Part shown: positions 1 through 11,288 of the stretch, one piece after another | How the letters are laid out: every line of letters starts with the position of its first letter | How positions within the stretch are numbered: the first letter of the stretch is position 1 | DNA from: Antilocapra americana | Taxonomy: Eukaryota > Chordata > Mammalia > Artiodactyla > Antilocapridae | NCBI GenBank assembly: GCA_007570785.1 | Contig: ML662465.1 | Location: 7,756,336 to 7,820,335 of the forward strand | DNA length: 64,000 bases | Direction: 5' to 3' | Notes under the pieces: model-generated | The model's database searches: none | The model's input: the letters and a program-made list of their open reading frames with translations, nothing else | Told to the model about the DNA's origin: nothing | Translations under genes and position numbers: made by a program

Positions 1-1534
1 GGTTCTCATTGGGTTTTTGGTGTATCTCCTGAATTTTGTTTAAGCTCTTTTACCTAGGTACCCCTTTTGAAGGCCTACTAAGATACATTTCCTATAATGC
101 TTTAGGAGCAGCATACCTCCATTGTTAGGATCCCAGTCAGGATTAGCAATAGAAATTGCCAGATTTACTTCTGGAGTTTCATCTGGATCAGCTAGATAAA
201 GAAAGCTGGTGTGCTTCCTCCCTAGCCTTGTCAATAATCATCCTTCTTTTATCCCCTGTGAGCATCAGATTCAAAAGAGTAGGAATGTCTGCCCAAGAGG
301 GATGCTAAGTGGCAAAGATGGAAGAGAAAATTTCAGTCATGTGGATTGGGTCCTCTTGATATGTAGAGCAATTGTTTTTCCAATTAAACAAATCTGAAGT
401 TGAGAATGGCTTGTGCATCCATAGAAACCCAGCTGGTTGGCCATCTGCATTAAGGTCTCCTATGGCAAATTGGTGCAAGGGAAATTGCTCTGCTCCAGAA
501 GTGGCTCCCAGTCCAAACTGGGTTCCCTACACGGTCTTGGATGGTGATGCCAAGCCAGGCTCCTGTGCCCTGGGTGTTAACAGAGAAACCCCTAATTAAT
601 CTCTACAAGGAGGGGAAACAGGAGGTGATGAATATACTGGTGGCATGGGCAGCTGGAATACCTGCCGATGCAACATGCTCGGCCAGTGGAGGAGTTGGGT
701 TGGTCAGAGGGGGTTTAAGTTCTGAAACAACATATCCTCACTCTCACTTTCTCCTTCTCCCTCTTGTAGAATAGGTGTTTCCTTGACTTTCTTTCCAGAT
801 TGCTGCACCATAAGGCAGTAGCCATCTGACTTTTCTTCCTGATGTAATAGCATAAATGCCTCTACCTATGGAATCTCATTTTTACCTGCCCTTTCACAAA
901 ACAATTTTAAATGTGAGATCATATAATAATTAAGTGAGCCATTTAAGGGCCATCAATTCCCTGATTCTAGCGTATATTGGGACCACACACCATTACAACA
1001 GGTTATCATGTCTTTCTTAGTCATAACCCCACAGCTCTATCTTGCCCATTTATTTAGAACACAGCCCAAAGTGCTTTCCTTATGGACAGATGGAGTATTT
1101 CTCCTATTGATAAGTTCAAGAATCACAAAACAGAAATTTAATACCAAAGGCACGAACAGATTCCATTGTGAATGGACACAAAGACAAAAGCAAACAAACC
1201 AGTTCACAAAATCAGGTAAATTCAACAATTCTCCTTTTCAAAAGGGTACCCTGGAAATTGTAAATTCCTTTAAAGGAAAAGCCCAAATTGAGAGGGGAAT
1301 ATGTTCCCAACGGTATACAACAGAGCAACTTACCCTACTATATGGAGCCCATCAGCTCCCAAATGTCAATTCCTTGCTCCAGCTGCCAAGCGTTGGGGCA
1401 GCCCATGCCACTTCAGGAAATTCTGAAGGGAAGATCCTCAGGAAAAATGTCCCGGCAGCTGCTAGGGCCTTACCTGAAAATTCCCCAAATGGGGTCGGCT
1501 CACCACGAACAGCGTGGCTCCTGGCTGGCTCTCC
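1..1534 (-). mobile_element. Endogenous retrovirus internal region (leader and gag remnant), truncated by window edge
   Basis: Read on the minus strand, this follows directly from the LTR at 1535-2040. A TGG-starting primer-binding-site-like position lies at about 1534. A strong splice donor (CAG|GTAAGG, GT at 1473-1472) lies in the leader, where retroviruses keep their major donor. Further in, from about 420 down to 40, the translation looks like a Gag capsid domain: a DLFNW motif near 385-400, then a stretch near 80-130 containing ANPDWDPNN followed by a basic helix-like segment. The capsid style suggests a class I (gamma-like) element. Stops and frame changes break it and no open gag survives. 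Pol and env, if present, lie left of the window. The class assignment is an inference from the motif pattern. Confidence 0.65.
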
Positions 1535-2040
1535 AAAATTTGTTACTGAGCCCAAGCTCATTCTGCTCACCACATGAAAGGTCAATAAATCAACAGACAA
1601 GTTGTTGGAGTAATGAATGATGACTTTAATTAGAAGGCTACCAGACCAAGGAGATGGTCGACTAGAGTCCCCCAAAACCATCTCATCTTAGTCAGGATTC
1701 AGGGTCCTTTTATATACTATAGGGAGGGGTGGGGGGCTTTCAATGGTACCAACCAATGGCAAAACAGCACTATAAGCTGGTTGCTGGTTGACAGTTGCTC
1801 ACTTGGTTGGGTGAGAGGGGCGGTCGCCGTGGGGTGCCCTGACCAACTGCTGAGTTGGACTGGTACAGCTGGCATCTGTCTCAATGGAGCATGCAGGCCA
1901 GAGCCAGGGAGGGAAAGGCCCCTTATGCCTTAGGTCCCATGTGGGAGCACTGCTACAACACCACAGCACAGCCAGTGTAATGTGACTGCTTTTCACAAGC
2001 AGCTCAGGAGCTCCAGAAATATATTCTATGTAAATTCCAC
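1535..2040 (-). repeat. 5' LTR of the minus-strand endogenous retrovirus
   Basis: On the minus strand there is a TATATAAAA box at about 1708-1717. About 85 bases downstream is an ATTAAA polyadenylation signal (about 1624-1631). The LTR then ends just before the TGG at 1534. TATA, poly(A) signal and primer site in this order and spacing mark U3-R-U5. The outer (U3) border near 2040 is a guess because no clean TG start or flanking duplication was found. Confidence 0.55.
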
Positions 2041-2569
2041 AGACGACATTCTGAAAAGTAAAGGTGGAAACAAAGGTGAAAGCAAAAAGTAAGATGGTGA
2101 TAAGGTTTTTTGAAATAACGGTAAGTCTGGGGTTAAAAAAGATTGTTTATCAATAATAAATGATTATTGACTCTTAAGTTCAGTGCCCCTTTTGCAGATT
2201 ACCTCCTTTAGGGTTTGTAGTAACTCAAATCTGGCAACAACTTTGTACCTGAGTAGTAATTGGGGGTGAGTGTGGGGAGCACTTACTCTTCCTGAACACA
2301 TCCCTCAAAAGGGATATCTTTTCAACGATTTTTAAAAAGTAAATGTATTAACATGATAGTTGCCAAGCCTATGGATAAAAACAGAGAAAGCAGTGTGACA
2401 CATTTATCCAACCCACCATTCCTGGTCGGAAGTCATACAGAAACATATTCTGGCAAATTTAGGCTAAAAAGGAATTTATTGGAAACTTTTGGAAAGCTGA
2501 TAGAATTATAGGGAAGGCTGGAAGAACAGGTGCCAAAGATGCTTGGTGATAGGGTCTGCATGGGAGCTC
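2041..2569. other. Intergenic, nothing recognised
   Basis: AT-rich sequence between two LTR-like blocks. The part from about 2455 to 2570 may be the outer end of the following LTR, but no border could be placed. No credible reading frame. Confidence 0.4.
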
Positions 2570-2930
2570 ACTGTGCTGACCTCGCCAACAAAAGATAAAG
2601 TCGCAGTGACCCATGAAACTGACCACATTGCTCAAGCAACATCCTATTTTCACCGCTGGCACTTACTTTCCCACAACTGCCCGATCACCCTAGATCACCC
2701 TACGTGGGACACCTCTGGCTCTCTGACTGCCAAACTCCACTTGCAGGCTAAAGATAAACTAACCACCCTACTTCAGGGGACGCAGTTTCCCTCTTCTGGG
2801 TATAAGAAGGATCCACCAGAAGGGTGGGTTCTTTGCGAGAGCCAGTCACTCTTTCATTTCGCTTTAATAAATCTCCTTTTCTTTGCCTGACTGCCCGGCT
2901 TGTTTTCTTCTCCGCACTGGCCTTACAGTT
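2570..2930 (+). repeat. Solo-LTR-like block upstream of THUMPD1
   Basis: Contains a TATA-like TATAAGAA at 2801-2808 and AATAAA at 2866-2871, 65 bases apart. These are followed by a pyrimidine-rich and then GC-rich tail, the usual U3-R-U5 arrangement of a retroviral LTR in plus orientation. No gag or pol sequence follows; the next sequence is the THUMPD1 CpG-rich promoter. The left border is uncertain. It could instead be an unrelated promoter-like stretch. Confidence 0.5.
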
Positions 2931-3284
2931 GTTCTGGAAACGTCCGGCCAGTACCGCCACTTTTGAAAGGCCTGCAAATTTGCTGATACTGGATACAGTG
3001 AGCTGCTGCCACCTGTGGCCGGCCCCTACACCAGGCGAACAGCTTCTTCCCGAGGTGAGGATAAAGCGAGTGCCTGTCAATCCTGGCGAGGGGCGGGCCT
3101 CACGCCACCTCGCCACCGCCTTCCGCCCTTTAGTTCCGGCATTAGGACCCGGCGTAGCTCGGAACGAGGCTCAGGGGAGGGGCTAGGGGAGGTCTTCGCG
3201 CACACTTGACGTAATCAGCCTGCGCCAGCAGTGCCCAGGGCGGTGGAGAAACACGTTTCTCGCTGGCCTCAACGCTAACCTACC
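2931..3284 (+). promoter_or_regulatory. THUMPD1: THUMPD1 CpG-rich promoter and 5' UTR
   Basis: CpG- and GC-rich stretch directly upstream of the THUMPD1 start, in contrast to the AT-rich surroundings. It has a GC box (GGGGCGGG, about 3090-3097) and a CRE/ATF-like TGACGTAA at 3207-3214, and no TATA box near the start codon. This is the usual look of a housekeeping promoter with dispersed start sites. The transcription start itself cannot be read from sequence. Confidence 0.7.
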
Positions 3285-6200
3285 ATGGCGGCCCGTATAC
3301 AGCAGTCTCCTCAGCCTGGCGGCGGGAAGCGTAAAGGCAAGGCTCAGTATGTGCAGGCCAAGCGGGCTCGGCGCTGGGATGGCGGTGGGCCCCGCCAGCT
3401 GGAGCCCGGGCTACAGGGTATTCTCATCACCTGTAACATGAACGAGCGCAAGTGCGTGGAGGAGGCCTATAGCCTGCTCAACGAATACGGCGACGACATG
3501 TATGGGCCAGAAAAGGTACCGGTCCTAGGTCGGGCAGGCCTTTGAGGGAGGAGGGAAGGGTGGCAAGCTAGTTGAGTGAATTTGGCAGCCAGGGTGGCGG
3601 TGAGGAGGCGTGGCCTCGCGTAGGTATATTTTCCCCCGCGCCCCCCATCCCTACCTGGTCTTGTGCTTAAAATGCTTGCATCTCTTTGTTTTCCACCCCC
3701 ATCGTTAATCACGGTGGCTCCCAGGTATAGATTGCTTCCTTCGGTTCAGGCGTTGTTGCTGAAGCTCTTTCAGAAGCATGTATTTCTCATCATAGCTTTG
3801 GGAAGTATTGCTCATCAGGGCACTGGTTTAAGTTCATACTTCTTTCGTACTTAAGGTTTTTGCCACCATTTGGAATAGTATGGCTGTAATGTAGTGTTTG
3901 TCCTAAGCAGTGACATCTCTAAAATAGTGGTTTTGGTACTAGTGCTAGTTTCTTCTTAAATGCATATAAAAATGCATTTCAGACAGTAAAAATATTTTGT
4001 AACAATACCGTATGAAATCTAGTTGTTCAGTTTTGGAAATAATTATATTATTGGTTTAGGATTCGGACCAATGCACACACATGCACACAGCAGGGAATTA
4101 AATGGAGGAGCATAGTACAAAGGGTATTTAACTTAAATTCAGGTAGGGTACTGTCATTTACTAGCTCAGAGGATGAACATGTTATTTAATTCTGCTGAGC
4201 TAGATAAAAAAAAGATTATAGGACTTGAAAAAGTTGGCTAAAAAAATTGCACATGTACATAAAATATCCCTGCAAACAAAAAAAGCTCCATAAATGTGTA
4301 AGATTAGTGCCTGATTGTGCCACATGCATCACTAGTGGAGCAGAGAACTGGGCAAGAAGTGCATGTCCTGTCTATGTGGATACCTTGAGCAAGTTCTTAA
4401 CTACTTCAGTAGTACAGGTGTACAGGATTTTTAACTTCATAACTATTTGGTTTAATCTTATGAAAGGAGAGTGTCATATCAGGCACAGAGATATCTATTG
4501 ATAGGATTAAAGTCCACCCTGAAATGATTCATCTGGTGAGCACATTTCCCTTTGTCCCAGACTGTCAAGATGCTTTAGAAAACATTTTCAAATGGTACGT
4601 AGCATAATCTGAGGAAACTCCCTTCTTCACATTTTGGAGGAGGTGGTGTCCTAATAAAAAGCTTTATTGTTAAATATTGCATCTTCTGCCCCTGGGGGCA
4701 GGGTTTACATAAGTAGTTAATTAAGAGCTTTTAACATGAGCTGTTTTGGCATTTCTGCTCATTGATTTTATGCAAACAGTTTGCAGACAAGGATCAACAA
4801 CCCTCTGGAAGTGAGGGAGAAGATGATGATGTGGAAGCTGCCTTGAAGAAAGAAGTTGGTGACATTAAGGCATCCACAGAGATGAAGCTAAGAAGATTCC
4901 AGTCAGTGGAGAGTGGAGCAAATAATGTAGTTTTCATCAGGACACTTGGGATAGGTGTGTCTGACTACTACACTTTAAGATTATTGATCCTATAACATCT
5001 GAACGTCACCCTGTCTCTGAGAACACTGTCTACAAAATGGCTTCATGGGCATGGCTCAGCTAATCGATTGATTGAATCCTCTCTGTGTTAGCACTGTGCT
5101 GGCACTAGGCATATGGAAAGGTGAAATTGGGTGGTGGACTCGCATGGGCTTAGGAGTAGAAACCTGGCTTTGCCACTCCTTTGTATTTAACTTTAGGCAA
5201 AACAAGAGTACATGGTTCTGTCTAAAAGGAGCAGCTCTCCCAATTTGGAATGGCTCCAGACATTTAGGAATGTATCAGGAGAGCCAGGTCTTCTGATTTT
5301 CAAAAGAAGTTGGAAATTTGGAGAATTTTCTATGTTTCTAAATGTAGTTAACTAATTTAAAAATAATGAAAACACTAAACAGCCCCAAATAGAATTGTAT
5401 GTAGTCAGGGTGCTTCCTAAGTACTGCATTATCATCTTGTGGCTCAGGGACTCCTCTGAGGTCTGAAATCTAGACTTCTGTACAAACTTAGCTAATGGAT
5501 TGATTAAATCTTAAGTGACTTGACAATTTTTGTTTTGGTTTTGTAAAACATGTTCTAGTTAATGTTTATTAGTTTGATTGTTGCTGCTGTTAGAGGAAAA
5601 CAACAATGTGACATTGTCATCAGATAAATCAGACATCATGAATAAGTTAACTCCAGAGTCTTCATGAACAATTGTTTTTGATAAAAGCAGAGTTAAAATA
5701 TTAGGTACAATATTAATACAGAGTGTACCAAAGAAATACTAGTTGGAAGAAATGATTGATTAAACTTGCTTAAAGTTCATTATGATAATTTTTTCTAATC
5801 TACCATCAGTTTATGTCACTGCTAGTGAAAATTCATTTTAGAGAGTTTGAAGAGTTTAAAATGTGTGAGGACTTTGAAACTTACCTGTTTGTTTTGTGCT
5901 AACTTTTTTCTTTTAGAACCTGAGAAATTGGTGCATCATATTCTCCAAGATATATACAAAACCAAGAAGAAGAAGACTCGAGTTATTCTTCGAATGTTGC
6001 CCATATCAGGCACATGCAAGGCTTTCTTAGAAGATATGAAAAAATATGCAGAAACATTTTTGGAACCATGGTTTAAAGCTCCAAACAAAGGAACATTTCA
6101 GATTGTATACAAATCTCGGAATAACAGTCATATGAATAGAGAAGAAGTTATCAAAGAATTGGCAGGTATGTTTCTCTTAGTGATTTTGCAGAGATGTGCC

Positions 6201-7082
6201 ATGGTAAATATTTGCTTTTAAGATTTTCTTTTTTTAATATTTAGAGCTTATATTTTTGAGAGCAGATATTTTAAAATGTCATTAAATAATATCAAGCCTA
6301 ACTTTTCAATATGTTGGGTATGAGATTAATTTTGATAGTTAGACCCTGAAGTCTTTTCCAAATCAGAATTGAATTTTCTTTGAGGAAAAAAGGGCTCTTA
6401 CTAACTTTCTCAGGATTTCATTTGTATTTACATATTGAAAGCATTCAGAGAACTTGATTGAAGTGCATGTAAAATAGTGGACTAGTATATGCATTTATAG
6501 TATAATACAACACTACTAGTATATGTAGTATTTCAACAACTACATTTCTGATAAGGTTAGTTATAAATTTAACAAATTCTAAATAGGGGGAGGTGAAAGG
6601 TTGTTTTTGTATCCACCAAACTTAATGGTATCTTTTTTTATCCCATTTTCCTTTTTGTTGCAGGAATAGTAGGCAGCCTCAATTCGGAAAATAAAGTGGA
6701 TCTTACCAATCCACAGTACACAGTGGTAGTAGAAATCATTAAAGCCGTCTGTTGCCTGAGTGTTGTGAAAGATTACACGTTGTTCAGAAAATACAATCTC
6801 CAGGAGGTGGTGAAGAGTGCTAAGGACTTGTCACAGCTTAACCCAAAGCAGGCAGCACAAACAGGAAATGGGAAAGAAGCTAAATTGGAATCTGGTAACA
6901 AATCAAGTCAAAATGACCCAGCAGAAGGAAAAAATAACCAGCAAGTGGTACCAGAAAACAGTGAGGAGCTGGGTCCAACAGAATCAATATCTGAGACACA
7001 TGTGGTGAATGAGGGGGTGGCTAAACCTGAACTTGCAAGTCAAGTCACAGAAGGATCTGAATCAAATGAAAATGATCTGTGA
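3285..7082 (+). CDS. THUMPD1: THUMP domain-containing protein 1 (tRNA acetylation adaptor)
   Basis: Coding exons 3285-3515, 4780-4954, 5917-6165 and 6664-7082, giving 1,074 nt and 357 aa (human protein about 353). All introns are GT-AG with phases 0, 1 and 1, and no frame is broken. The start lies in a good Kozak context (ACCATGG). The N-terminus is basic (GGGKRKGKAQ, residues 12-21) and likely binds RNA or nucleoli. It is followed by a conserved block ending in YGDDMYGPEK (residues 68-77), an acidic segment (GEDDD), and the THUMP domain, encoded mainly by exon 3 and the first part of exon 4. The C-terminal 75 or so residues are polar, low complexity and less conserved. In the family (yeast Tan1) the protein helps the NAT10 acetyltransferase make N4-acetylcytidine in tRNA-Ser and tRNA-Leu. 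The multi-exon structure makes this the parent gene, not a retrocopy. Confidence 0.96.
3516..4779 (+). other. THUMPD1: THUMPD1 intron 1
   Basis: GT donor at 3516, AG acceptor at 4778-4779, phase 0. The first 130 bases are still GC-rich; the rest is AT-rich unique sequence with a short CA-rich patch near 4070-4090. No exon or young repeat recognised. Confidence 0.85.
4955..5916 (+). other. THUMPD1: THUMPD1 intron 2, with a possible MIR/L2 remnant
   Basis: GT donor at 4955, AG acceptor at 5915-5916, phase 1. Around 5070-5200 a faint MIR/L2-like stretch is visible (a 'gcactgtgctggcactaggc' type phrase, then a 'cctggctttgccactcc' type phrase). The remainder is AT-rich with nothing recognised. 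Confidence 0.6.
6166..6663 (+). other. THUMPD1: THUMPD1 intron 3
   Basis: GT donor at 6166, pyrimidine-rich tract and AG acceptor at 6662-6663, phase 1. AT-rich, with no repeat recognised. Confidence 0.85.
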
Positions 7083-9580
7083 TAGGAAAAGAAATCATTT
7101 GGTGTTGGAGGTGGATTTTTCAACTGCAGTTTTGTGAGATGTTGCTGGGATTCCATATAAAATTGTGACTAAAAATACTGTTTTTGATATTGTGTTCTGC
7201 ATAATTGTTTACTCACAGTAGTGGAGCAGCTCTATTAATAGTTTTATTAGAGGTCTTTCAACCCTATATGGCAGTCTGCAGTAGGCCCACGTGCATTTGG
7301 TTGGGTTAGAAGAGACTGGATAAATTGGTGAACCCTACTGCACAGAGCAGAGGGTGGTAGGGGAATGTTGTTGGCCTCGCCCTCATGATTACCTTCCCTG
7401 CTTTCCCCTTCTGCACTACCAGCTGACTTACGGGAGTGAACAGGCTCTGTGAAATCAAAACTCAAGAGGGAAATTTCCATTCTAAGAAAGGAAGTTTTGT
7501 GTATTGCAACTCAGTTGCCCCCTGCCACTTTGTTGTAAACATTGGACAAACATAGGTTAGAAGTGAATTGTTTTGTGAATTTGTTTTGCTTTTTTGGAAT
7601 TTTCTTGTTTTGTTTTTATCGCACTCTTCACCCTCCTTTTTTTGGCAGCACCATAGGGCATGTGGGATCATGGTTCCCAGACCAGGGATCCTACCCCTAG
7701 CCCCTACAGTGGAAGTTAATGCTCATTTTTATATTTTAATAGCATTTGTTACAAACAAATCTGATGGTGCAGTGGTGCAATTTCTGAAGGCAGGTTTGAA
7801 AGAAAAATGTTCCATTCTAGGCATAGATTTACAGACATTTCTGATAAGGTTGGTTATAAAGATTGAGTCTTCTGAGTCACTGCAGTCTACTAGAGCAACA
7901 GGAGCTCAAATTCTTTATATTGTAAGCTACTTTACAATGTAAAGGGATTTATAATCCCGGCTGTTCCATTCCATTGTATATCCTTTGTGAAATGCAACTT
8001 ACAAACTGAAGATTTGGTTTAGCAGTTGTAACTATAAATCATAGCTCCTTGACAAAGAAAGGTGATTATTTTAATGGCTTTGGAATATCAGGACAGTAAA
8101 ACTTGTTCAAAAAAATCACACTCAGTGAAAAGGTTTAGAAAGCAAATTGTTTAGTGTTAGAATTTTTTCCAGAAAAGAAAAATTCACATAATTGATAAGA
8201 ATCTAATAATACCTACATTTAGCTAGGGTCAAGAAGGAGTACAAAAAGTTGAAAAGACTTTACTGTCAGTATAATAAATTGACTTAGGTGATGCTAAAGA
8301 GGTTTTGTATAAAAGCAGCTTCTCTGGGTGAGCTGATGGAAGCAACAGAGTTCATGAAAATTTGTCATGCTATAGCATTTGTTAAATTTGTAAATAATCA
8401 GGAAATTCAAGAAAACTTTCTCATTTGCTAGGAGCTTCTCCAAACAATGGTCAATAAAATTTAGTAGGTCTTCATATATGAAAACCCAGTGATCTGTCAT
8501 CTGTACTCGTAGTGCCCCATCAGTGGCTGGCTCCATGACAAGTTTTGCATTACTTTAATAAAAGAATATCCTGACTTTGGTAATGACAGCACATTGCTTT
8601 CTTCAACGTGTGAAGAAGAGACTTGGAGATATAAAAAGCTTGGAGATGAAATGAAGAAAGTTCTAAATAATGCTACAAAAGTGATTAACTTAATTAAATA
8701 TACATTTATGCAAGAATGTTTTTAAAACAAGAACCAACTAAAACCTGAATGGAGAGCATGTAAATCTTACATACAGAAATCCAATGCTTATCCAAGGAAG
8801 AGTTAGCCCCAGGATATTTGAGTTGAAAGGTGAATTATCAGTAATTTCTAAGGACAAGAAAACATTAGGCCAGATTTTGCAAAATGCTTTGAAGATGAAG
8901 AATAGTCTAATTAGACATCTTTTCATTGCAAAAACAAATGAGCTGTTTTAATGAAAATATTTTTTCTTTAAAGTGACAGAAGTCTTGGATTAAAAGAAAC
9001 TGACTCTTTGGAATAATTATGTTGCATAAGGCACTCTTGGTTTCCACAGACGCTTAAGTTTGAGAATGAAGAAAGCAACGTCTCAAGCCTTATTTAAACT
9101 CTCCTTGAAGAATTGCAAAACCAAATTAAATAGCATTTCCCCTCCTTTTCCCAAAACTGACTGGGTGAGGAACCCTGTCTCAGAAACTCAGCCTGATATT
9201 TTTGTCATTGAGAGAAGAACAGAGTCCTATTCTGAAATCCACGGTTGTGGATTTCAGTGAAACATGAGTATCCTTCAACTTGGTGCTCAGACGCACATAC
9301 TTTGAAAGTTTTTTCTGGGGTTCCTCCGGGGTAAAACTGAAAAAAGAGAACAAAGGATTGCAAAATAAAATACCTGAATTGAGAGTACTGAGGGGTTGTG
9401 AAATTAGCTTTTGGAGTTGGAATTGTTTTTTTAACAAGTCTGGCAGTATAAGTGTTAAGTCTTCCTGCACCAATGGCTGTATTTGTTTATTGGCTAGTGA
9501 ACATGGAAATAATTTTTATCCTAAGCTAGCGATTCTACTGGTTAACCAGACCAGAATAATTTGGGATGGGGCAAAGAGAA
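7083..9580 (+). other. THUMPD1 3' UTR and downstream intergenic DNA
   Basis: AT-rich sequence after the TGA stop. Several AATAAA hexamers occur (for example 8273-8278, and others near 8453 and 8556), so the true 3' end cannot be chosen from sequence. A degraded tRNA-derived SINE lies at 7638-7735. Short open frames here have no family signature. Confidence 0.5.
7638..7735 (-). repeat. Degraded CHR-type tRNA-derived SINE
   Basis: The minus strand matches the head of the artiodactyl tRNA-derived SINE. On plus it reads like 'catgtgggatcatggttccc' and then 'gaccagggatcctacccc', the B-box part of the tRNA-derived head. Truncated and diverged. Confidence 0.6.
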
Positions 9581-9770
9581 TAGCTTCCCAGGTGGCTCAG
9601 TGGCAAAGAATCCACCTGCCAGTGCAGGAGGCAGGGTAGACACAGGTTCAATCCCTGGGTCAGGAATATCCCCTGGAGAAGGAGATGGCAAACCACTCCA
9701 GTATTCTTGACTGGAGAATCCCATGGACTGGGGAGCTTGGTGGGCTATGGTCCATGGGGTTGCAGAGTTA
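9581..9770 (+). repeat. Bov-tA type SINE
   Basis: Starts with the tRNA-derived head (cttcccaggtggctcagtgg) and continues into the BovB-derived body (ccactccagtattcttgact, then the tggggttgcagag end). Moderately diverged, found between THUMPD1 and ACSM4. Confidence 0.92.
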
Positions 9771-11081
9771 AGAGGGGAATGAGCAGGCCATCCCATGCTA
9801 TGTGACTAGAAAGGACCTTGCTAATGCAGATGAGGCGGGCACTTACGTGTATATCTTTAGAATGTTAACTCTCAGTAAGTTGAAGTTATGTTGAAAGGAT
9901 GATAAAAGCATTCTAAGTATCATTGGAGGAATGTGAATAATAGGATTTTGGTGCCTTCATCAGACTTTTTCCAAGACAAAGATACTTTTATTTTGATAGT
10001 ACAAGACTCTGGGACTCTGGGAATAAAATTGGCTGTATGCATACAATTGTATGGAACTAGGTTCATTTTATTTTGTGAAAGCTGCATATAGCTTTTGATT
10101 TAGTAGTTTGTTTTTAATCCTCTTTTATATTTGTAAGGCCTAAGTGTGACAAGAGCTCTTCTGCAAATACATAGTAGTACTGTGTTCTGTTGGAATATGA
10201 ATACTGTTCTGTTGGAATCTGAGTTCATTCATTGAAAGGTTTATTTTCAAGTTTACCAGTTGTTTATTTCCACTAATGTTTGAGCATATAATTTTATACA
10301 TGATGGGATTCCAGGGAAATGGAGTGCTTTTTCTCTTTTAATTTTTATTTTAAAAAATTGGTTAAACTCCACTTCAGTGTTGTGGTTTAGTGAACTTGTT
10401 TTGCTTTATGGAGGAAAGTGTTAAATCTGATATTTTAAAACATATTTATTTCTCTATGATTAAACATGATTTCTGAACGTTGGCTTTACTTGTATTTTGC
10501 TTTTGATGTGGCCAGATATTCAGCTTTTTTTTTTAATATAGTTCCTAATGTTTTCAGAAAAATAAAATTAGTTCCCTAAAGACTAGTGTTCTCTATCTAC
10601 TTTTTCTTTTGCCTCTTAGTAAAGCTCTTGTTTTATAATTATAAAGTAGTTTAATCATAAAAGATGTTTTTATGTCAAATTATGTATCAAAAGTCATGTG
10701 CATTGTCCAAAAAGTAAAGATACAAATATTAGTTTCTCTTCAATAACTAAAAACTTATAAGCATTTTAAATCTAATTCAAGTGTTAGATATTTTACAGTG
10801 AGTTTGCTTCAAAATGAAGGATCTAGTACAGTATTTAATTAAGTTCATTTATTGACTTTTGAATTCTTTAGAGTCCTTACTTTAACAGTAGTATTTTAAT
10901 TCACCTTAAAGAATTAGTAGCATATAAATTAGTAGAAAACATTGTGTCTTGAGCATTTCTCTTAGAATAGTTCTTTATTTTGAATTAATCAGGCACGAGA
11001 TAAATTCATTGTCCATTATGTTTTTCTAATTAATCATTTGACTCCTGCTATTTTAAACACTACAAGCCATTTATCATTGCC
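9771..11081. other. Convergent intergenic region, no gene recognised
   Basis: Very AT-rich unique sequence between the 3' ends of THUMPD1 and ACSM4. It may hold distal 3' UTR of either gene. AATAAA hexamers on plus occur near 10022 and 10560. Confidence 0.5.
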
Positions 11082-11087
11082 TTTATT
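11082..11087 (-). terminator. ACSM4: Candidate ACSM4 polyadenylation signal
   Basis: Minus-strand AATAAA about 200 bases downstream of the ACSM4 stop codon, the first canonical hexamer after it. No transcript data to confirm use. Confidence 0.5.
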
Positions 11088-11288
11088 GTCTGGTCATCAT
11101 CATTTTCTTCCCGAATATTTTTAGATTTTTACTTACTTATTTTTTGGCAAAGTGCAAACCAAAAAGTCAGTATGAGTTTTTCAACCAGGAAAGGTCATGA
11201 GCATTTTAAGAGAGTAGTCACTGAACTATTGGGAAGCAAGGACTAAAAGAAAGCAGCCCTGTTAAAATGCCGCTGTGTTCTTGTCAGG

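Noticed and set aside
1008..1577. Longest plus-strand open frame near the left edge (189 codons)
   Set aside because: It lies antisense to the retroviral LTR and leader, has no family signature, and is better explained by chance.
2748..3209. Several overlapping open frames in the THUMPD1 promoter region on both strands
   Set aside because: GC-rich sequence keeps frames open by chance. They overlap the LTR-like block and promoter and match nothing.
3285..7082. THUMPD1 as a processed pseudogene
   Set aside because: Three real GT-AG introns, an upstream CpG-rich promoter and an unbroken 357-aa frame exclude a retrocopy.
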